Under the pieces are notes generated by a model. That model saw only the letters and a list, made by a program, of their open reading frames with translations, did no database searches and had not been told where the DNA came from. A DNA stretch of 64,000 nucleotides from Oscillospiraceae bacterium HV4-5-C5C (lineage in GTDB: Bacteria; Bacillota; Clostridia; Saccharofermentanales; Fastidiosipilaceae): the NCBI GenBank assembly GCA_012034405.1, contig JAAVLZ010000007.1, positions 62,001 through 126,000 of the forward strand. Reading direction: 5' to 3'. A program made the translations under genes and the position numbers. Shown here one piece after another: positions 1-9,086 of this stretch (its first letter is position 1; the number at the start of each line of letters is the position of its first letter).

Positions 1-698
1 AGGGAGGTCTCAGTCGCCGGGGCTGAGGCAGCGGAGGGCCTGAGCTTACGCAGCATGTCTTTTAAGACTGCAGTGACAGACAGCCCCTTGACCCGCTGGG
101 CACCCCAGTCAGCGGAAATATCCCGCGGTGCCCGTCCCCAGAGCTTTTCAGTATAGCCTTCAAAAAACATACTATAGAGTTTGCGGCCAAAGCGATTGAT
201 GTAAAAGTTTTCCAGGGAATCCTCCGGCAGTTTATGCACGCAGGCGGCCAGGTAGGAAGTGCCTGCGGCCAGTGTCTGCCCGGGCCCCATATTTTTCAGG
301 GTTCTGATGTTCAGCCGCACGGGGTAATCAAAAAAATGCTGCTGGTAATAAATCCGGGAAACCCGCTTGCGCCGCAGCATAACCCGGTCAGCCTGTTCGG
401 GATCCGGGCCGTCGGGGTCAAGCGTAACCTCGCGCTGCAGCTTTTTATAATCATAAGCCGGCTGGCCCTGAAAAGGCAGGATGTGCTGCCACCATTCATT
501 GACCCGGGGATCTTTGGAAAAAAAACGGTGACCACCTATATCCATACGGTTGCCGCGATACGTGACCGTTCTGGAAATCCCACCCAGCTGCCGACTGGCT
601 TCAAGAATCGTTACCTGATAATCCTGGGACCGGCTCAGCAGCTCATAGCCCGCAGTGATGCCGGCCGGACCGGCCCCGATAATGACGACTTGTTTCAT
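1..698 (-). CDS. NAD(P)/FAD-dependent oxidoreductase, UDP-galactopyranose-mutase-like (partial)
   Basis: The frame is open from an ATG at 698 down to the window edge, so only the first ~232 residues are present. The N-terminus has the dinucleotide-binding motif [17 protein letters not shown], followed by the FAD-contact sequence [10 protein letters not shown] near residue 60. Further in comes [10 protein letters not shown], then [14 protein letters not shown]. This set is typical of the amine-oxidase-like flavoproteins related to UDP-galactopyranose mutase that are often annotated as protoporphyrinogen oxidase-like. The substrate cannot be inferred; many relatives sit near cell-surface polysaccharide genes. 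The C-terminal half lies outside the window. Family confidence is high, function low. Confidence 0.85.
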   Translation of the reverse strand, partial: MKQVVIIGAGPAGITAGYELLSRSQDYQVTILEASRQLGGISRTVTYRGNRMDIGGHRFFSKDPRVNEWWQHILPFQGQPAYDYKKLQREVTLDPDGPDPEQADRVMLRRKRVSRIYYQQHFFDYPVRLNIRTLKNMGPGQTLAAGTSYLAACVHKLPEDSLENFYINRFGRKLYSMFFEGYTEKLWGRAPRDISADWGAQRVKGLSVTAVLKDMLRKLRPSAASAPATETS

Positions 699-1003
699 AT
701 AACAGCCTCTTTCCGGATTGCAGGCAAGCAGGCCAGACAATCCTGGCGGATCAATCGCTTGAACTGACCGCTGACTCTTTACATCTTAGTATTATGTAAA
801 TAGCTTTGCTTAAAACTTTTATAAAAAGATGATGAACATTTTAGCCGGCGGTACGGAACAGCTCAAATTACAGCTCCGGCCAGGCAGCCAGACCGCAGAT
901 CCGTTATACTATGAGCTGAAAACTGGCTTGAGACAAGCACACCAGCTGGTGGAGCGGACTTGGGCTTCCGCCGGCTAATTCAAGAGAAATCAGGTGAATC
1001 AAA
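699..1003. promoter_or_regulatory. Divergent intergenic region upstream of the mannoside pair
   Basis: This ~305-base gap separates the minus-strand flavoprotein from the plus-strand epimerase. Its left half, about 770-830, is AT-rich and is the likely place for divergent promoters. I could not fix a convincing -35/-10 pair. The right half contains a short open frame (829-978) listed separately. No terminator hairpin or RNA gene is seen. Confidence 0.4.
829..978 (+). CDS. Possible 49-residue small protein of unknown function
   Basis: An ATG-ATG start at 829/832 opens a 49-codon frame ending in TAA at 976-978. It sits just upstream of the epimerase, in the same direction. The predicted peptide starts MMNILAGGTEQLKLQLRPG and ends LVERTWASAG. 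It has no signal peptide, membrane segment or cysteine. Codon choice (GCC, GGC, CTG, CAG) resembles the neighbouring real genes, which is the main support. Against it, only A-rich sequence precedes the start and there is no clear Shine-Dalgarno. It could be a small protein, the remnant of a longer gene, or chance. I do not recognise it. Confidence 0.25.
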   Translation: MMNILAGGTEQLKLQLRPGSQTADPLYYELKTGLRQAHQLVERTWASAG

Positions 1004-2197
1004 ATGCAGCAATTGGCTCAGGAGATGGCAGCGCATCTGACTGAAAAACTGATCCCCTTCTGGCAGTCCCTGCGGGACCGGCAAAACGGCGGCTATTATG
1101 GTTATATGGGCTTTGATCTGAAGCTTGATCCGGACTATGATAAGGGTTGTATCTTAAACAGCCGTATCTTATGGTTTTTTTCTGCAGCTTACTTACAGCT
1201 CAGGCAGCCGCGGCTACTGGAGGATGCCAGACAGGCCTATGACTTTTTACAGACGTCCTGCCGGGATCAGGTGGCAGGCGGGGTGTTCTGGTCCGTGACA
1301 GCGCAAGGCCGACCGGCTGACACGACCAAACACAGCTACAACCAGGCCTTTGCCATCTACGCGCTGGCAACATACTATGACGCCTCAGGTGACCCCCAAG
1401 CGCTTGACCTGGCCTGGGAACTTTACCACTTGCTTGAAACGGTCAGCTTTGACGGCCAGGGCTATAGGGAAGCCTTTGACCGCGATTTTAAACCGGCCGG
1501 AAATGATAAGCTGTCTGAAAACGGAGTAGAAGCGGCCCGGACCATGAATACGCTGCTTCATTTACTGGAGGCTTACACGGAATTATATCGGGTAGATCCC
1601 CGGGACTCGCTGCGGCAGAGCCTGGAGCGGATCCTGACGTTATTCTGGGAGAAGGTCTGGAATCCCGCTTTACAGAGGCAGGAAGTCTTTTTTGACCAGG
1701 ACTGGCACAGCTTGCTGGATCTGTATTCCTATGGCCATGATATAGAGACCTCCTGGCTGCTGGACCGCACCCTGGAACTGATGGGGGATCCGGTCTGGCA
1801 GGCGCGGCTGGCGCCGGTTACCAGCAGCCTGGCCCGCCAGGTCTATCAGACCGGCTGGCATGAGGGCTCGCTCTGGGCGGAAGCTCAGGATGGCAGGCCG
1901 GATATGACCAGAGTCTGGTGGGTACAGGCGGAAACGGTCAACGGCCTGATTAATCTGTGGCAAAAAGATACGACCCAGCTGCAGTATCTGCAGGCCGCGC
2001 GTGAGACCTGGAATTATATAAAAACCTATATGCTGGACAAAAGACCCGGCAGCGAATGGTTTTGGGCAGTGGATCAAAAGGGGCAGCCGCTGCCCAGGCC
2101 TATTGTAGAGCCCTGGAAATGTCCCTATCATAATGGCAGAATGTGTCTGGAAATCATGAGGAGGTCTGGCTATGTTGCACCCGCAGTACTATGTTGA
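1004..2197 (+). CDS. Mannobiose/cellobiose 2-epimerase (AGE family)
   Basis: The 397-residue protein is a full-length N-acylglucosamine 2-epimerase superfamily (alpha/alpha)6 barrel. It matches the cellobiose/mannobiose 2-epimerase branch: [12 protein letters not shown] near residue 52, [13 protein letters not shown] near 110, [11 protein letters not shown] near 243 and [12 protein letters not shown] near 369. His186, His245 and His376 occupy the positions of the three catalytic histidines known in Ruminococcus albus cellobiose 2-epimerase. The expected reaction turns beta-1,4-mannobiose into mannosylglucose in the cytoplasm. The next gene overlaps by 26 bases and encodes the phosphorylase that consumes this product, which strongly supports the mannobiose assignment. 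The start has AGGTGA about 7 bases upstream. Confidence 0.9.
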   Translation: MQQLAQEMAAHLTEKLIPFWQSLRDRQNGGYYGYMGFDLKLDPDYDKGCILNSRILWFFSAAYLQLRQPRLLEDARQAYDFLQTSCRDQVAGGVFWSVTAQGRPADTTKHSYNQAFAIYALATYYDASGDPQALDLAWELYHLLETVSFDGQGYREAFDRDFKPAGNDKLSENGVEAARTMNTLLHLLEAYTELYRVDPRDSLRQSLERILTLFWEKVWNPALQRQEVFFDQDWHSLLDLYSYGHDIETSWLLDRTLELMGDPVWQARLAPVTSSLARQVYQTGWHEGSLWAEAQDGRPDMTRVWWVQAETVNGLINLWQKDTTQLQYLQAARETWNYIKTYMLDKRPGSEWFWAVDQKGQPLPRPIVEPWKCPYHNGRMCLEIMRRSGYVAPAVLC

Positions 2198-3353
2198 AGC
2201 TGAACGCTATGAGCGCCTGCTGGCAAGGAAAAATGTTAAAAGTGAATTCTACAATGGGATTTTTGACCGCTACCGCTATCCGGTTCTGACGAGGCAGCAT
2301 ATTCCTCTGTTCTGGAAGTATGACCTGAATCCCCAGAGTAATCCGCTCTTTTTGGAGCGGCTGGGTGTAAACGCGGTGCTGAACGCCGGCGCGCTGTATA
2401 TGAACGGCAAGTTCTATCTGCTGCCGCGGGTTGAAGGTCAGGACCGTAAGTCTTTTTTTGCGGTAGCGGAAAGTGACAGCGGCATTGACGGCTTTCGTTT
2501 TTGGAATTACCCGGTCCAATTGCCGGATACCTGCCCGGAGGAAACCAACGTCTATGATATGCGCCTGACCCAGCATGAGGATGGCTGGATTTACGGCATC
2601 TTCTGCTCAGAAAGTAAAGATAAGACCAATGCTGACCTGTCCGCGGCTGTGGCCGCGGCAGGTATCGTGAGGACACGGGACCTGCGTCACTGGGAGCGGC
2701 TGGATAACCTTGTAACCCGGCAATCGCCCCAGCAGCGCAATGTGGTCCTTCATCCTGAATTTGTGGACGGTCAGTATGCTTTTTATACCCGGCCGATGGA
2801 TGGTTTTATTGAAACCGGCAGCGGCGGCGGCATCGGCTTTGGCCTGGCCCGGGATATCACTCATGCGGTGATTGAGCAGGAGCGGATCATCAGCCCGCGG
2901 GTCTATCACACCATTACTGAGGCTAAAAATGGAGCCGGAGCGGTACCCATCAAAGGGAAGCGCTGCTGGATTCATATCGCCCATGGGGTACGCAATACCG
3001 CGGCTGGCTTACGCTACGTTTTATATGCTTTCGGGACCTCACTGGAGGATCCGGCCCGGGTGGTGGCCCAGCCCTCCGGCATGCTGCTGGGACCGCTTGG
3101 CTCAGAACGGGTAGGAGATGTCTCCAATGTAGTCTTTACAAATGGGGCAGTGGCCTTACCGGACGGACGGGTCTATATCTATTATGCCAGCTCGGATACC
3201 CGGCTGCACGTCGCTTCGACAACGGTGGACCGGCTGGAGGATTATTTGTTTAATACGCCGGAGGATCCACACCGCTCACCGGATTGTGTCAGGCAACGTT
3301 GCCGTCTGATCGCGCAGAACCTGGCCTTTTTGGAAACGGATTCAGGCTTATAA
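2172..3353 (+). CDS. 4-O-beta-D-mannosyl-D-glucose phosphorylase (GH130)
   Basis: The 393-residue protein is a full-length GH130 five-bladed propeller phosphorylase. Diagnostic stretches are [20 protein letters not shown] near residue 33, [19 protein letters not shown] near 71, and [18 protein letters not shown] near 130. Asp137 in HEDGW aligns with the catalytic acid of mannosylglucose phosphorylases. The enzyme should phosphorolyse mannosylglucose to mannose 1-phosphate and glucose in the cytoplasm. The ATG lies inside the end of the epimerase gene, after GAGGAGG at 2158-2164, so the two are translationally coupled. The end is convergent with the dehydrogenase: the two stop codons lie side by side within 3348-3353. 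Confidence 0.92.
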   Translation: MLHPQYYVEAERYERLLARKNVKSEFYNGIFDRYRYPVLTRQHIPLFWKYDLNPQSNPLFLERLGVNAVLNAGALYMNGKFYLLPRVEGQDRKSFFAVAESDSGIDGFRFWNYPVQLPDTCPEETNVYDMRLTQHEDGWIYGIFCSESKDKTNADLSAAVAAAGIVRTRDLRHWERLDNLVTRQSPQQRNVVLHPEFVDGQYAFYTRPMDGFIETGSGGGIGFGLARDITHAVIEQERIISPRVYHTITEAKNGAGAVPIKGKRCWIHIAHGVRNTAAGLRYVLYAFGTSLEDPARVVAQPSGMLLGPLGSERVGDVSNVVFTNGAVALPDGRVYIYYASSDTRLHVASTTVDRLEDYLFNTPEDPHRSPDCVRQRCRLIAQNLAFLETDSGL

Positions 3354-4391
3354 AGAGCCGGGCCGCGGCAGGCCTGCCGGGCACAGCAGGATTTTGCCCC
3401 GGCGGCGGAAGCGGCTGTCGGTGAATACAGGTATGGCGTCGGACAGGCTGATCCGGTCAGTGATGACCTGTTCCAGGTCAATCCGATCCCGGGCCAGCAG
3501 GTTGATGACCCTGCGGGTCACCAGCGGATTGATGAAGGAGCCGGTCAGGGTCAGTTCTTTTTGAAAAATGTCCGTGTAGGGATGCAGAACCAGCTCATCT
3601 TTTGCCTGGCCTAAGCCAAACAGCATGACGGTAGCCCCGCGGCTGGCCAGGCTTACCGCCTGGGCCATGGTACCGGGCTTACCCGCACAGTCGATAACGG
3701 TATTGACCGGGCCAAAGGTTGCCAGCTCAGCGGCGGGGTCCTGGGTGAACGGATCAAGAACCAGATCTGCTCCTAAGCGCCTGGCCTGCTCGCGCTTTTC
3801 CGCCAATGGCTCGATGACGGCCAGTCTGCTGGCGCCGGCCTGGCCTGCCAGCTGGGACAGGATATTCCCAATCGGCCCAAACCCTATCAGCAAGACGCTG
3901 TTACCGGGCTTCAGCGCACTCCGGTCCAGCCCGTGCAGGCAGCATGCGACCGGCTCAGCCAGTGCGGCATGATCCAGGCATAGTTGATCCGGTATTTTAT
4001 AAACGGAACGTTGGTTTACACAGCAATATTCTGCAAAGCCCCCCGGCGCGGTGGTGCCGTAACCGGTCATGTGTTCACAAAACTGTACAAATCCGCTGCG
4101 GCAGGGCTCACAGCAGCCGCAATAAAGATTGGGGTCAACGCAGACCCGGTCACCGGGCTTCAGGTCGTGAACCGCCTGGCCGGTCCGGCTGACGGTGCCG
4201 GCAAACTCATGTCCCATGATCAGCGGATACTGACTGGCAAAGGCTCCGCCTTCACCGTTGAATAAGTGCAGATCCGTACCGCACACACCGCAGGCGGTTA
4301 CCTTAATCAGCACCTCTTCGGGACCCGGCTGGGGGCAGGGCAGTTCTTGTAATTCCAGTTTTTGGGGAGCGGTTAAAACCAAGGCGAGCAT
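3348..4391 (-). CDS. Zinc-dependent medium-chain alcohol/polyol dehydrogenase
   Basis: This 347-residue protein is a zinc-type medium-chain dehydrogenase (sorbitol / threonine / galactitol dehydrogenase group). The catalytic zinc ligands are visible as Cys37 in [11 protein letters not shown] and His61-Glu62 in MGHEFAG. The structural zinc site is Cys91, Cys94, Cys97 and Cys105 with canonical spacing. A Rossmann motif, [10 protein letters not shown], follows near residue 165. It should oxidise a sugar alcohol or secondary alcohol with NAD(P)+; the exact substrate is not readable. It lies 18 bases downstream of the MprF-like gene on the same strand and may share its transcript. Confidence 0.88.
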   Translation of the reverse strand: MLALVLTAPQKLELQELPCPQPGPEEVLIKVTACGVCGTDLHLFNGEGGAFASQYPLIMGHEFAGTVSRTGQAVHDLKPGDRVCVDPNLYCGCCEPCRSGFVQFCEHMTGYGTTAPGGFAEYCCVNQRSVYKIPDQLCLDHAALAEPVACCLHGLDRSALKPGNSVLLIGFGPIGNILSQLAGQAGASRLAVIEPLAEKREQARRLGADLVLDPFTQDPAAELATFGPVNTVIDCAGKPGTMAQAVSLASRGATVMLFGLGQAKDELVLHPYTDIFQKELTLTGSFINPLVTRRVINLLARDRIDLEQVITDRISLSDAIPVFTDSRFRRRGKILLCPAGLPRPGSL

Positions 4392-4409
4392 ATCATGACT
4401 CCTTTCTGT

Positions 4410-6167
4410 TCAGGCAGCTTTGTCGCTTGTATTATGGGCAGTCCGACGGCTGCGGCGCAGGGCGCGCCACAAGCCCCAGGCAAAATCCAGCAGCCCCCGG
4501 GGGTTCTGGATCCTGATTACCGCGTAAAACATGGATGGGACCGGGAGGCGGGGCAGCCAGGCATAATAACCCGGTATCCACTCAGTGGGATTATAGTTTT
4601 CTTTAGCCCGGTAGAGATCCTTAAAACCATAGCAGCCGTTAAGATGTTCATAAACCAGATTCAACAGCCATTCCACACTGTTGCGGCGCGGACTGTCAGC
4701 TGCCGGCGCCAGGTTAGCCAGCGGGGCAATACCCATACTGACGGAGTGACAGCCTTCCTGCTTAAAAACCATAAAGGCCTCATACATGATTTTTTCTGTC
4801 ACGCCACCGGGTGCGTCGTGGGTCCGACGGGTAATGTCAGCCATATAACCGGAACCGCCGCTGTCCTTATAAGGACAATATACATTGAAAGCGCAGATCT
4901 TTCCGCCCCGGTCGCGGGCGTAAAAGTAGCGCCGGTCCAGGGGTTCGTCCAGGCTGGCTGTCCCCATGGTGAAGGTCAGCAGACCGCTCTTTTTACCCGT
5001 CAGCCATTCGGCCGTTATACGGTTAAAAGCAGCTTCTACTTCAGGCTCCCGCTCTTGCAGCGGGCGATACTCTGAAACGCTTACCCCGGCCTTTGTAGCG
5101 TGGTTAACGTTCATCCGCATCTTGGCGCCCTTTTTCCCGGCTGTGTTATAGGCCGCCAGATCAAAACGGGCTTCTTCGCCGCACTTGGCCAGACCAAAGC
5201 CCTGGGCGCGGTAAACTTCCAGAAATGCCGGCGTAATGCTCAGCAGGATGAGCCTGTGATTGCTTTTGCGGCAAAACTGGCTGAATTCAGTCAAAAAGGT
5301 CGCGAAATCCTCCGGGGCGCATACCGGATCACCGTTGACCACCACGGTACTGCCGACGATGCCATAGGGCAGTACACCGCGGCAGTTGCGGCCAAAATAC
5401 AGCAGCTTATCTTTTTCCAGGGTCAGATAAGAAGCCGGGTTTTGACCATAAGTCAAAACCAGCTGCCTGGCCTGATCCAACTGGTCCCGCATCCATAAAA
5501 ATTGTTGAATCCAGGGCCGTAAAGCCAGCAGCAGGGCCAGCAGGATCAGGCCCCAGCTGAACCAGAACAGGACGGTTTCAAAGTGATCCAGAGGCGACCC
5601 TGCCGGACTGCCCTCATACAGGCCCAACAGCAGACCAACCGCCTGTCGGAGGCTGCTGCCGAACGCCTGTGACCGGCTGGGGGCCGGAACGTGGTGGCGG
5701 GCCATATGGTAACTGATACCAGCATTCAAAAAAACAGCGGCGCTGACGGTCAGGAGCAACCCGATACTGTGCTTCAGGCTGGCTCTGGCGGAGGGAATAC
5801 AAAAATCTTTGCCTGAACAGATCAGACCTGTCATCAGCAGGGCCTCCACACAGGCGATGACGATCAACAGCGGGGTGCGGGCCCAGACATGCTGCAGCAG
5901 ACTCAGCCCTAATAAAAACAAAGTGCCCCACCAGGCTACCCGCCGGCGCTGGTACAGATAATACTGGAGGATCAGCAAAGCCGCGCTGAACATGCGGGCG
6001 CTCATTTTTTCCAGTATCAGCAGATGCATCAGACGTCTGGAAAAGGTCAGCGCAGGGAAGAAGCTGGCAATGAGCATACTTAGTGACAGGAGGCTGAGCG
6101 CCGCGATGAGACAGTTTTCCAGGATGATCCGGTTTTTTTGTGTCAGTTTCAATTCAGTACCTCTCAT
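4410..6167 (-). CDS. MprF-like aminoacyl-phosphatidylglycerol synthase (DUF2156)
   Basis: The chosen ATG at 6167 gives 585 residues; an alternative GTG at 6206 lacks a ribosome site. The N-terminal ~240 residues contain about six hydrophobic segments. The C-terminal ~330 residues are a DUF2156 / LPG-synthase GNAT-fold domain, with MRMNVNHATKAGVSV in the middle, GYMADITRR and YEAFMVFKQEGC further on, and GFKDLYRAKENYNPTEW near the end. MprF proteins transfer lysine or alanine from tRNA to phosphatidylglycerol, which reduces sensitivity to cationic peptides. Full MprF proteins carry an N-terminal flippase domain of up to 14 segments. This one is short, so flippase activity is uncertain and the amino acid is unknown. 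Confidence 0.8.
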   Translation of the reverse strand: MRGTELKLTQKNRIILENCLIAALSLLSLSMLIASFFPALTFSRRLMHLLILEKMSARMFSAALLILQYYLYQRRRVAWWGTLFLLGLSLLQHVWARTPLLIVIACVEALLMTGLICSGKDFCIPSARASLKHSIGLLLTVSAAVFLNAGISYHMARHHVPAPSRSQAFGSSLRQAVGLLLGLYEGSPAGSPLDHFETVLFWFSWGLILLALLLALRPWIQQFLWMRDQLDQARQLVLTYGQNPASYLTLEKDKLLYFGRNCRGVLPYGIVGSTVVVNGDPVCAPEDFATFLTEFSQFCRKSNHRLILLSITPAFLEVYRAQGFGLAKCGEEARFDLAAYNTAGKKGAKMRMNVNHATKAGVSVSEYRPLQEREPEVEAAFNRITAEWLTGKKSGLLTFTMGTASLDEPLDRRYFYARDRGGKICAFNVYCPYKDSGGSGYMADITRRTHDAPGGVTEKIMYEAFMVFKQEGCHSVSMGIAPLANLAPAADSPRRNSVEWLLNLVYEHLNGCYGFKDLYRAKENYNPTEWIPGYYAWLPRLPVPSMFYAVIRIQNPRGLLDFAWGLWRALRRSRRTAHNTSDKAA

Positions 6168-6271
6168 ATGCTTCCGGTTACCACCTTGGCCTGGGGCTGG
6201 CGCCACTATGAGCCATCATCAGTACACGGACCACCCGGGACCGGCGCCTGAGACCGGGCCCAGGCAGGACT

Positions 6272-7195
6272 TTATAGGCTCTCCTGCTGCATGAAGTAGC
6301 GGACGGCGCCCATCATGCCCGCGTCATTGCGCAGGCTGGCGGCTTCCAGCCGCAGTCCCCGGGCAAAAGCCGGCATGACCGCAGTCTTGACCTGCCGCGC
6401 TAAAGGCAGGATCAGCCGTTCTGCCTGCTGACTGACACCCCCGCCAATTAAAATCAGCTCCGGGTTAAAAATATGGACCAGCCCGACAATCCCGGCGGCG
6501 ATTTCTCCGATCCAGTCATCCAGCAAGTGGCCCAGCGCGGGATTGGCCGGTATGGCGGCAAAAACCTGCCGCCCGTTTTGCAGCAAAGGATCCAGAGCTT
6601 GAGCCTGCTTGACTAAAGCGGTCGCTGAGGCGTATTGCTCCCAGCAGCCGTGACCGCCGCAGGTGCATAGCCTGCCGGTAACTGCGTGGGTTTGGATATG
6701 GCCGATCTCTCCGCCCAGCCCGCGAGCGCCTTCAATCAAATGACCTCCACTGACAATGCCGCCGCCAATACCAGTCCCTATGGTAATGCCCAGGTAATTC
6801 TGACAACCCACGGCCCGGCCGGCCCAGCCTTCGCCCAGACACATGCAGTTGGCGTCATTTGCTACGGTGACCGGTCGCCTGAAGCATGTCTCAAGCTGCT
6901 GCTTCAGAGGGGTCTGTTCCCAGTCCGGCAGATTGCCGCAGGTGCCGGCTACCACCCCGTTCACGCTGTCAATCTGACCGGTGGCAGAGACACCGATGCC
7001 GCGTAAGTCCTCCGGCGCCAGTTGCTCCTGCTGCAAAAAGGCCCTGGCTTGCGTCTGCACGGTCTGACTGATGGGGGTCTTATAGGCGTCAAAACTGACA
7101 CTGGCCTCATATCTGGCTCTGAGCCGGGCCTGAGAGTCAATCAGCCCAAGCTTTACCGCTGTCCCGCCAATATCAATCCCCAGATAAAGATCCAT
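6272..7195 (-). CDS. ROK-family sugar kinase
   Basis: The 307-residue protein is a full-length ROK kinase. Phosphate-binding motif LGIDIGGTAVKLGLI is at the N-terminus and VANDANCMCLGE, with the catalytic Asp, lies near residue 115. The ROK zinc motif follows as GGEIGHIQTH, then CTCGGHGCWEQYAS. These kinases phosphorylate glucose, fructose, allose or N-acetylmannosamine with ATP. The gene directly follows a YhcH/NanQ-family gene 19 bases upstream, a pairing often seen in amino-sugar or sialic acid catabolism. That makes N-acetylmannosamine a possible substrate, but the general carbohydrate context fits other hexoses equally well. Confidence 0.88.
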   Translation of the reverse strand: MDLYLGIDIGGTAVKLGLIDSQARLRARYEASVSFDAYKTPISQTVQTQARAFLQQEQLAPEDLRGIGVSATGQIDSVNGVVAGTCGNLPDWEQTPLKQQLETCFRRPVTVANDANCMCLGEGWAGRAVGCQNYLGITIGTGIGGGIVSGGHLIEGARGLGGEIGHIQTHAVTGRLCTCGGHGCWEQYASATALVKQAQALDPLLQNGRQVFAAIPANPALGHLLDDWIGEIAAGIVGLVHIFNPELILIGGGVSQQAERLILPLARQVKTAVMPAFARGLRLEAASLRNDAGMMGAVRYFMQQESL

Positions 7196-7214
7196 CCTTT
7201 TTCCTCACTTTGCT

Positions 7215-7790
7215 TTAGTCGACAGTTCCAGTCAGGCTCTGATCCAGACTGATCTTCAGGACGGCCTTGCGAACTGTTGAGGCAGCCGCCGGAGCAGTGT
7301 CTGGAGTCTGAGCCTCAGCCTCCGGCAGGCAGGCCGGCTTGTGCGCTTCGCCAGGAAAAAAGATGACAAAACGTTGCCCGGACAGGGTGCCAAAGACTTC
7401 CGGCCGGGCGTTAAAAAAACCGATGTCCTGCACCGGGTCAAAGTCAAGCTCGCCGGCTTGCTCGCTGCTGTATTCCCAGGCTTCGCTGCCGGACAGATCC
7501 AGTTGCAGGTCAGCATATTGCCGGTGCCACTCAAACTCGGCAGTTTCTGCCGGCCGGAGTGGGGTGGTCGCGACGGTTATAAATACTTTTGTATTCAGTA
7601 TTTCATGTCGCCCATCGGTCAGCTTGCTCAGATCCTGCTGGCTCAGCCAATCCAGCGCCAGGTCAAGATTAGGGTGTATCCCGGTGTAACGACGTAAATG
7701 GGGCAAGGTATCAATGATCATTGGCAAAACCTCCGCCGCGTCTGCTTTTGAGACGCCTGAATATGTCCAGCTATATATGGCTGTCACCAT
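7215..7790 (-). CDS. YhcH/YjgK/YiaL (DUF386) family protein
   Basis: The frame is open from 7922, but the family homology begins at the internal ATG at 7790, giving about 191 residues; no good Shine-Dalgarno marks either start. The body has the cupin-like DUF386 pattern: LDLALDWLSQQDLSKLTDGRH, then EFEWHRQYADLQLDLSG, and an FVIFFPGEAHKPACL metal-binding strand. E. coli NanQ (YhcH), a member of this family, is a sialic acid anomerase. YiaL and the beta subunit of evolved beta-galactosidase are other members. It probably acts on a sugar anomer used by the ROK kinase downstream. The start position is the main uncertainty. Confidence 0.75.
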   Translation of the reverse strand: MVTAIYSWTYSGVSKADAAEVLPMIIDTLPHLRRYTGIHPNLDLALDWLSQQDLSKLTDGRHEILNTKVFITVATTPLRPAETAEFEWHRQYADLQLDLSGSEAWEYSSEQAGELDFDPVQDIGFFNARPEVFGTLSGQRFVIFFPGEAHKPACLPEAEAQTPDTAPAAASTVRKAVLKISLDQSLTGTVD

Positions 7791-8068
7791 TATATAGGTT
7801 TTTCTGCCGGTTGAATGCCGTCTGCTTGAGCCTTTAGGAAATCTAAAGCTTGCCGTGGCATCGGTGCCAGGGTCTGGCTGTGAGCCGGGGAAACCAGCCT
7901 GGTTTATCGGAGGCTTCGCCACCGCCTGCTGACCGCAGCCGCGCGATTCCGGCAGCGCTTATTGACCTAAGTACGGCTGCCTGGCTTTAGTTAGGCTATG
8001 GCGTGTGTTACATTGTACACAGGACCTGAGCTGGATCAGGTGACCATCAATAAAGGAAGTCTGCTGCA

Positions 8069-9016
8069 ATGAAAAAGATTCTGGTAATCGGCAGTCTGAA
8101 TATGGATTACGCGGCCGCTTTGCCGCGGCTGCCCCAGGTAGGTGAAACCACTCTGGCCGCTCAGGTCAGCTTGAATCCCGGCGGCAAGGGAGCGAATCAA
8201 GCTTATGCCGCCGCCCGTCTGGGGGCGCAGGTCCAAATGCTCGGTGCGGTGGGCTGTGATAGTAATGGTTCCGCCTTGCTGCAGAATCTCCGTCAGGCCG
8301 GCGTAGGCGTGGCAGCCGTCCGTCAGGTGCCGGACAGTTATACGGCCATGGCGCTTATTGAGGTGTTTCCGGATGGCGGCAACCGGATCCTGGTCCTGCC
8401 CGGAGCAAATCTGGCCATGGATGAAAGCTGGCTGGATCTGCAACAGCGACTGGTACAGGATTGTGACATTTTATTGCTGCAGCTGGAGATTCCGTTAAGT
8501 ACTGTCTGCCGGGCTGCCAGACTGGCCCATGGGCTGGGTAAAACTGTAATTCTGGATCCGGCGCCGGCACGGCAGGATATACCGCCTGACCTTTGGCCGG
8601 ATATAGATATCCTGAAACCAAATGAATTGGAACTGCATCAGCTGGCGGGGGATCTGCCGCAACACTTAACGCTGGAGCAGGCAGCTGAATCGATGCTGGA
8701 GCTTGGCTGCAGGTGGGTATTGGTAACCCGCGGCAGCCAGGGCTCGGTCTGTCTGGGGCAAAACGGCAGTTCCTTCCTTGTTCCGCCGCTGACAAACGTT
8801 AAGGCGGTGGACAGTACCGGCGCTGGCGATTGTTACAGCGGCGCGCTGGCGGCAGGCTTAGCCCGGAACCTGCCCCTGGACCGCGCCATGCGGCTGGCGG
8901 CTGCGGCTGCGGAACTGTCGGTTATGAAAGCCGGTGCCCAGAGCGCCATGCCGGACCTGGAGAGGGTGTTGGCCTATCTGCCGGAGCTTGCTTCCACGCT
9001 GCGGCCGGCGGATTGA
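8069..9016 (+). CDS. Ribokinase-like PfkB family carbohydrate kinase
   Basis: The 315-residue protein is a full-length PfkB/ribokinase family member. The N-terminus VIGSLNMDYAAALPRLPQVG and the GGKGANQAYAAARLG motif near residue 38 are ribokinase-like. The signature near residue 250, DSTGAGDCYSGAL, carries the catalytic Asp and anion hole. Ribokinase makes ribose 5-phosphate from ribose and ATP, but related kinases take deoxyribose, sugar acids or nucleosides. The gene is followed 70 bases later by a beta-hydroxyacid dehydrogenase. No ribose transporter or rbsD is next to it, so the natural substrate is not settled. AAAGGAAG precedes the ATG. Confidence 0.85.
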   Translation: MKKILVIGSLNMDYAAALPRLPQVGETTLAAQVSLNPGGKGANQAYAAARLGAQVQMLGAVGCDSNGSALLQNLRQAGVGVAAVRQVPDSYTAMALIEVFPDGGNRILVLPGANLAMDESWLDLQQRLVQDCDILLLQLEIPLSTVCRAARLAHGLGKTVILDPAPARQDIPPDLWPDIDILKPNELELHQLAGDLPQHLTLEQAAESMLELGCRWVLVTRGSQGSVCLGQNGSSFLVPPLTNVKAVDSTGAGDCYSGALAAGLARNLPLDRAMRLAAAAAELSVMKAGAQSAMPDLERVLAYLPELASTLRPAD

Positions 9017-9086
9017 AGAATTTTTGAAAAGCTTGAATGAATTGATCGGCCGCGGCTCAAGCGGCCCGCCACAAAGGAGAATCTTT

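Noticed and set aside
7791-7922. N-terminal 44-residue extension of the YhcH-family protein
   Set aside because: It is Pro/Ser/Arg-rich, has no homology pattern and lacks a ribosome site, so it is probably untranslated leader.
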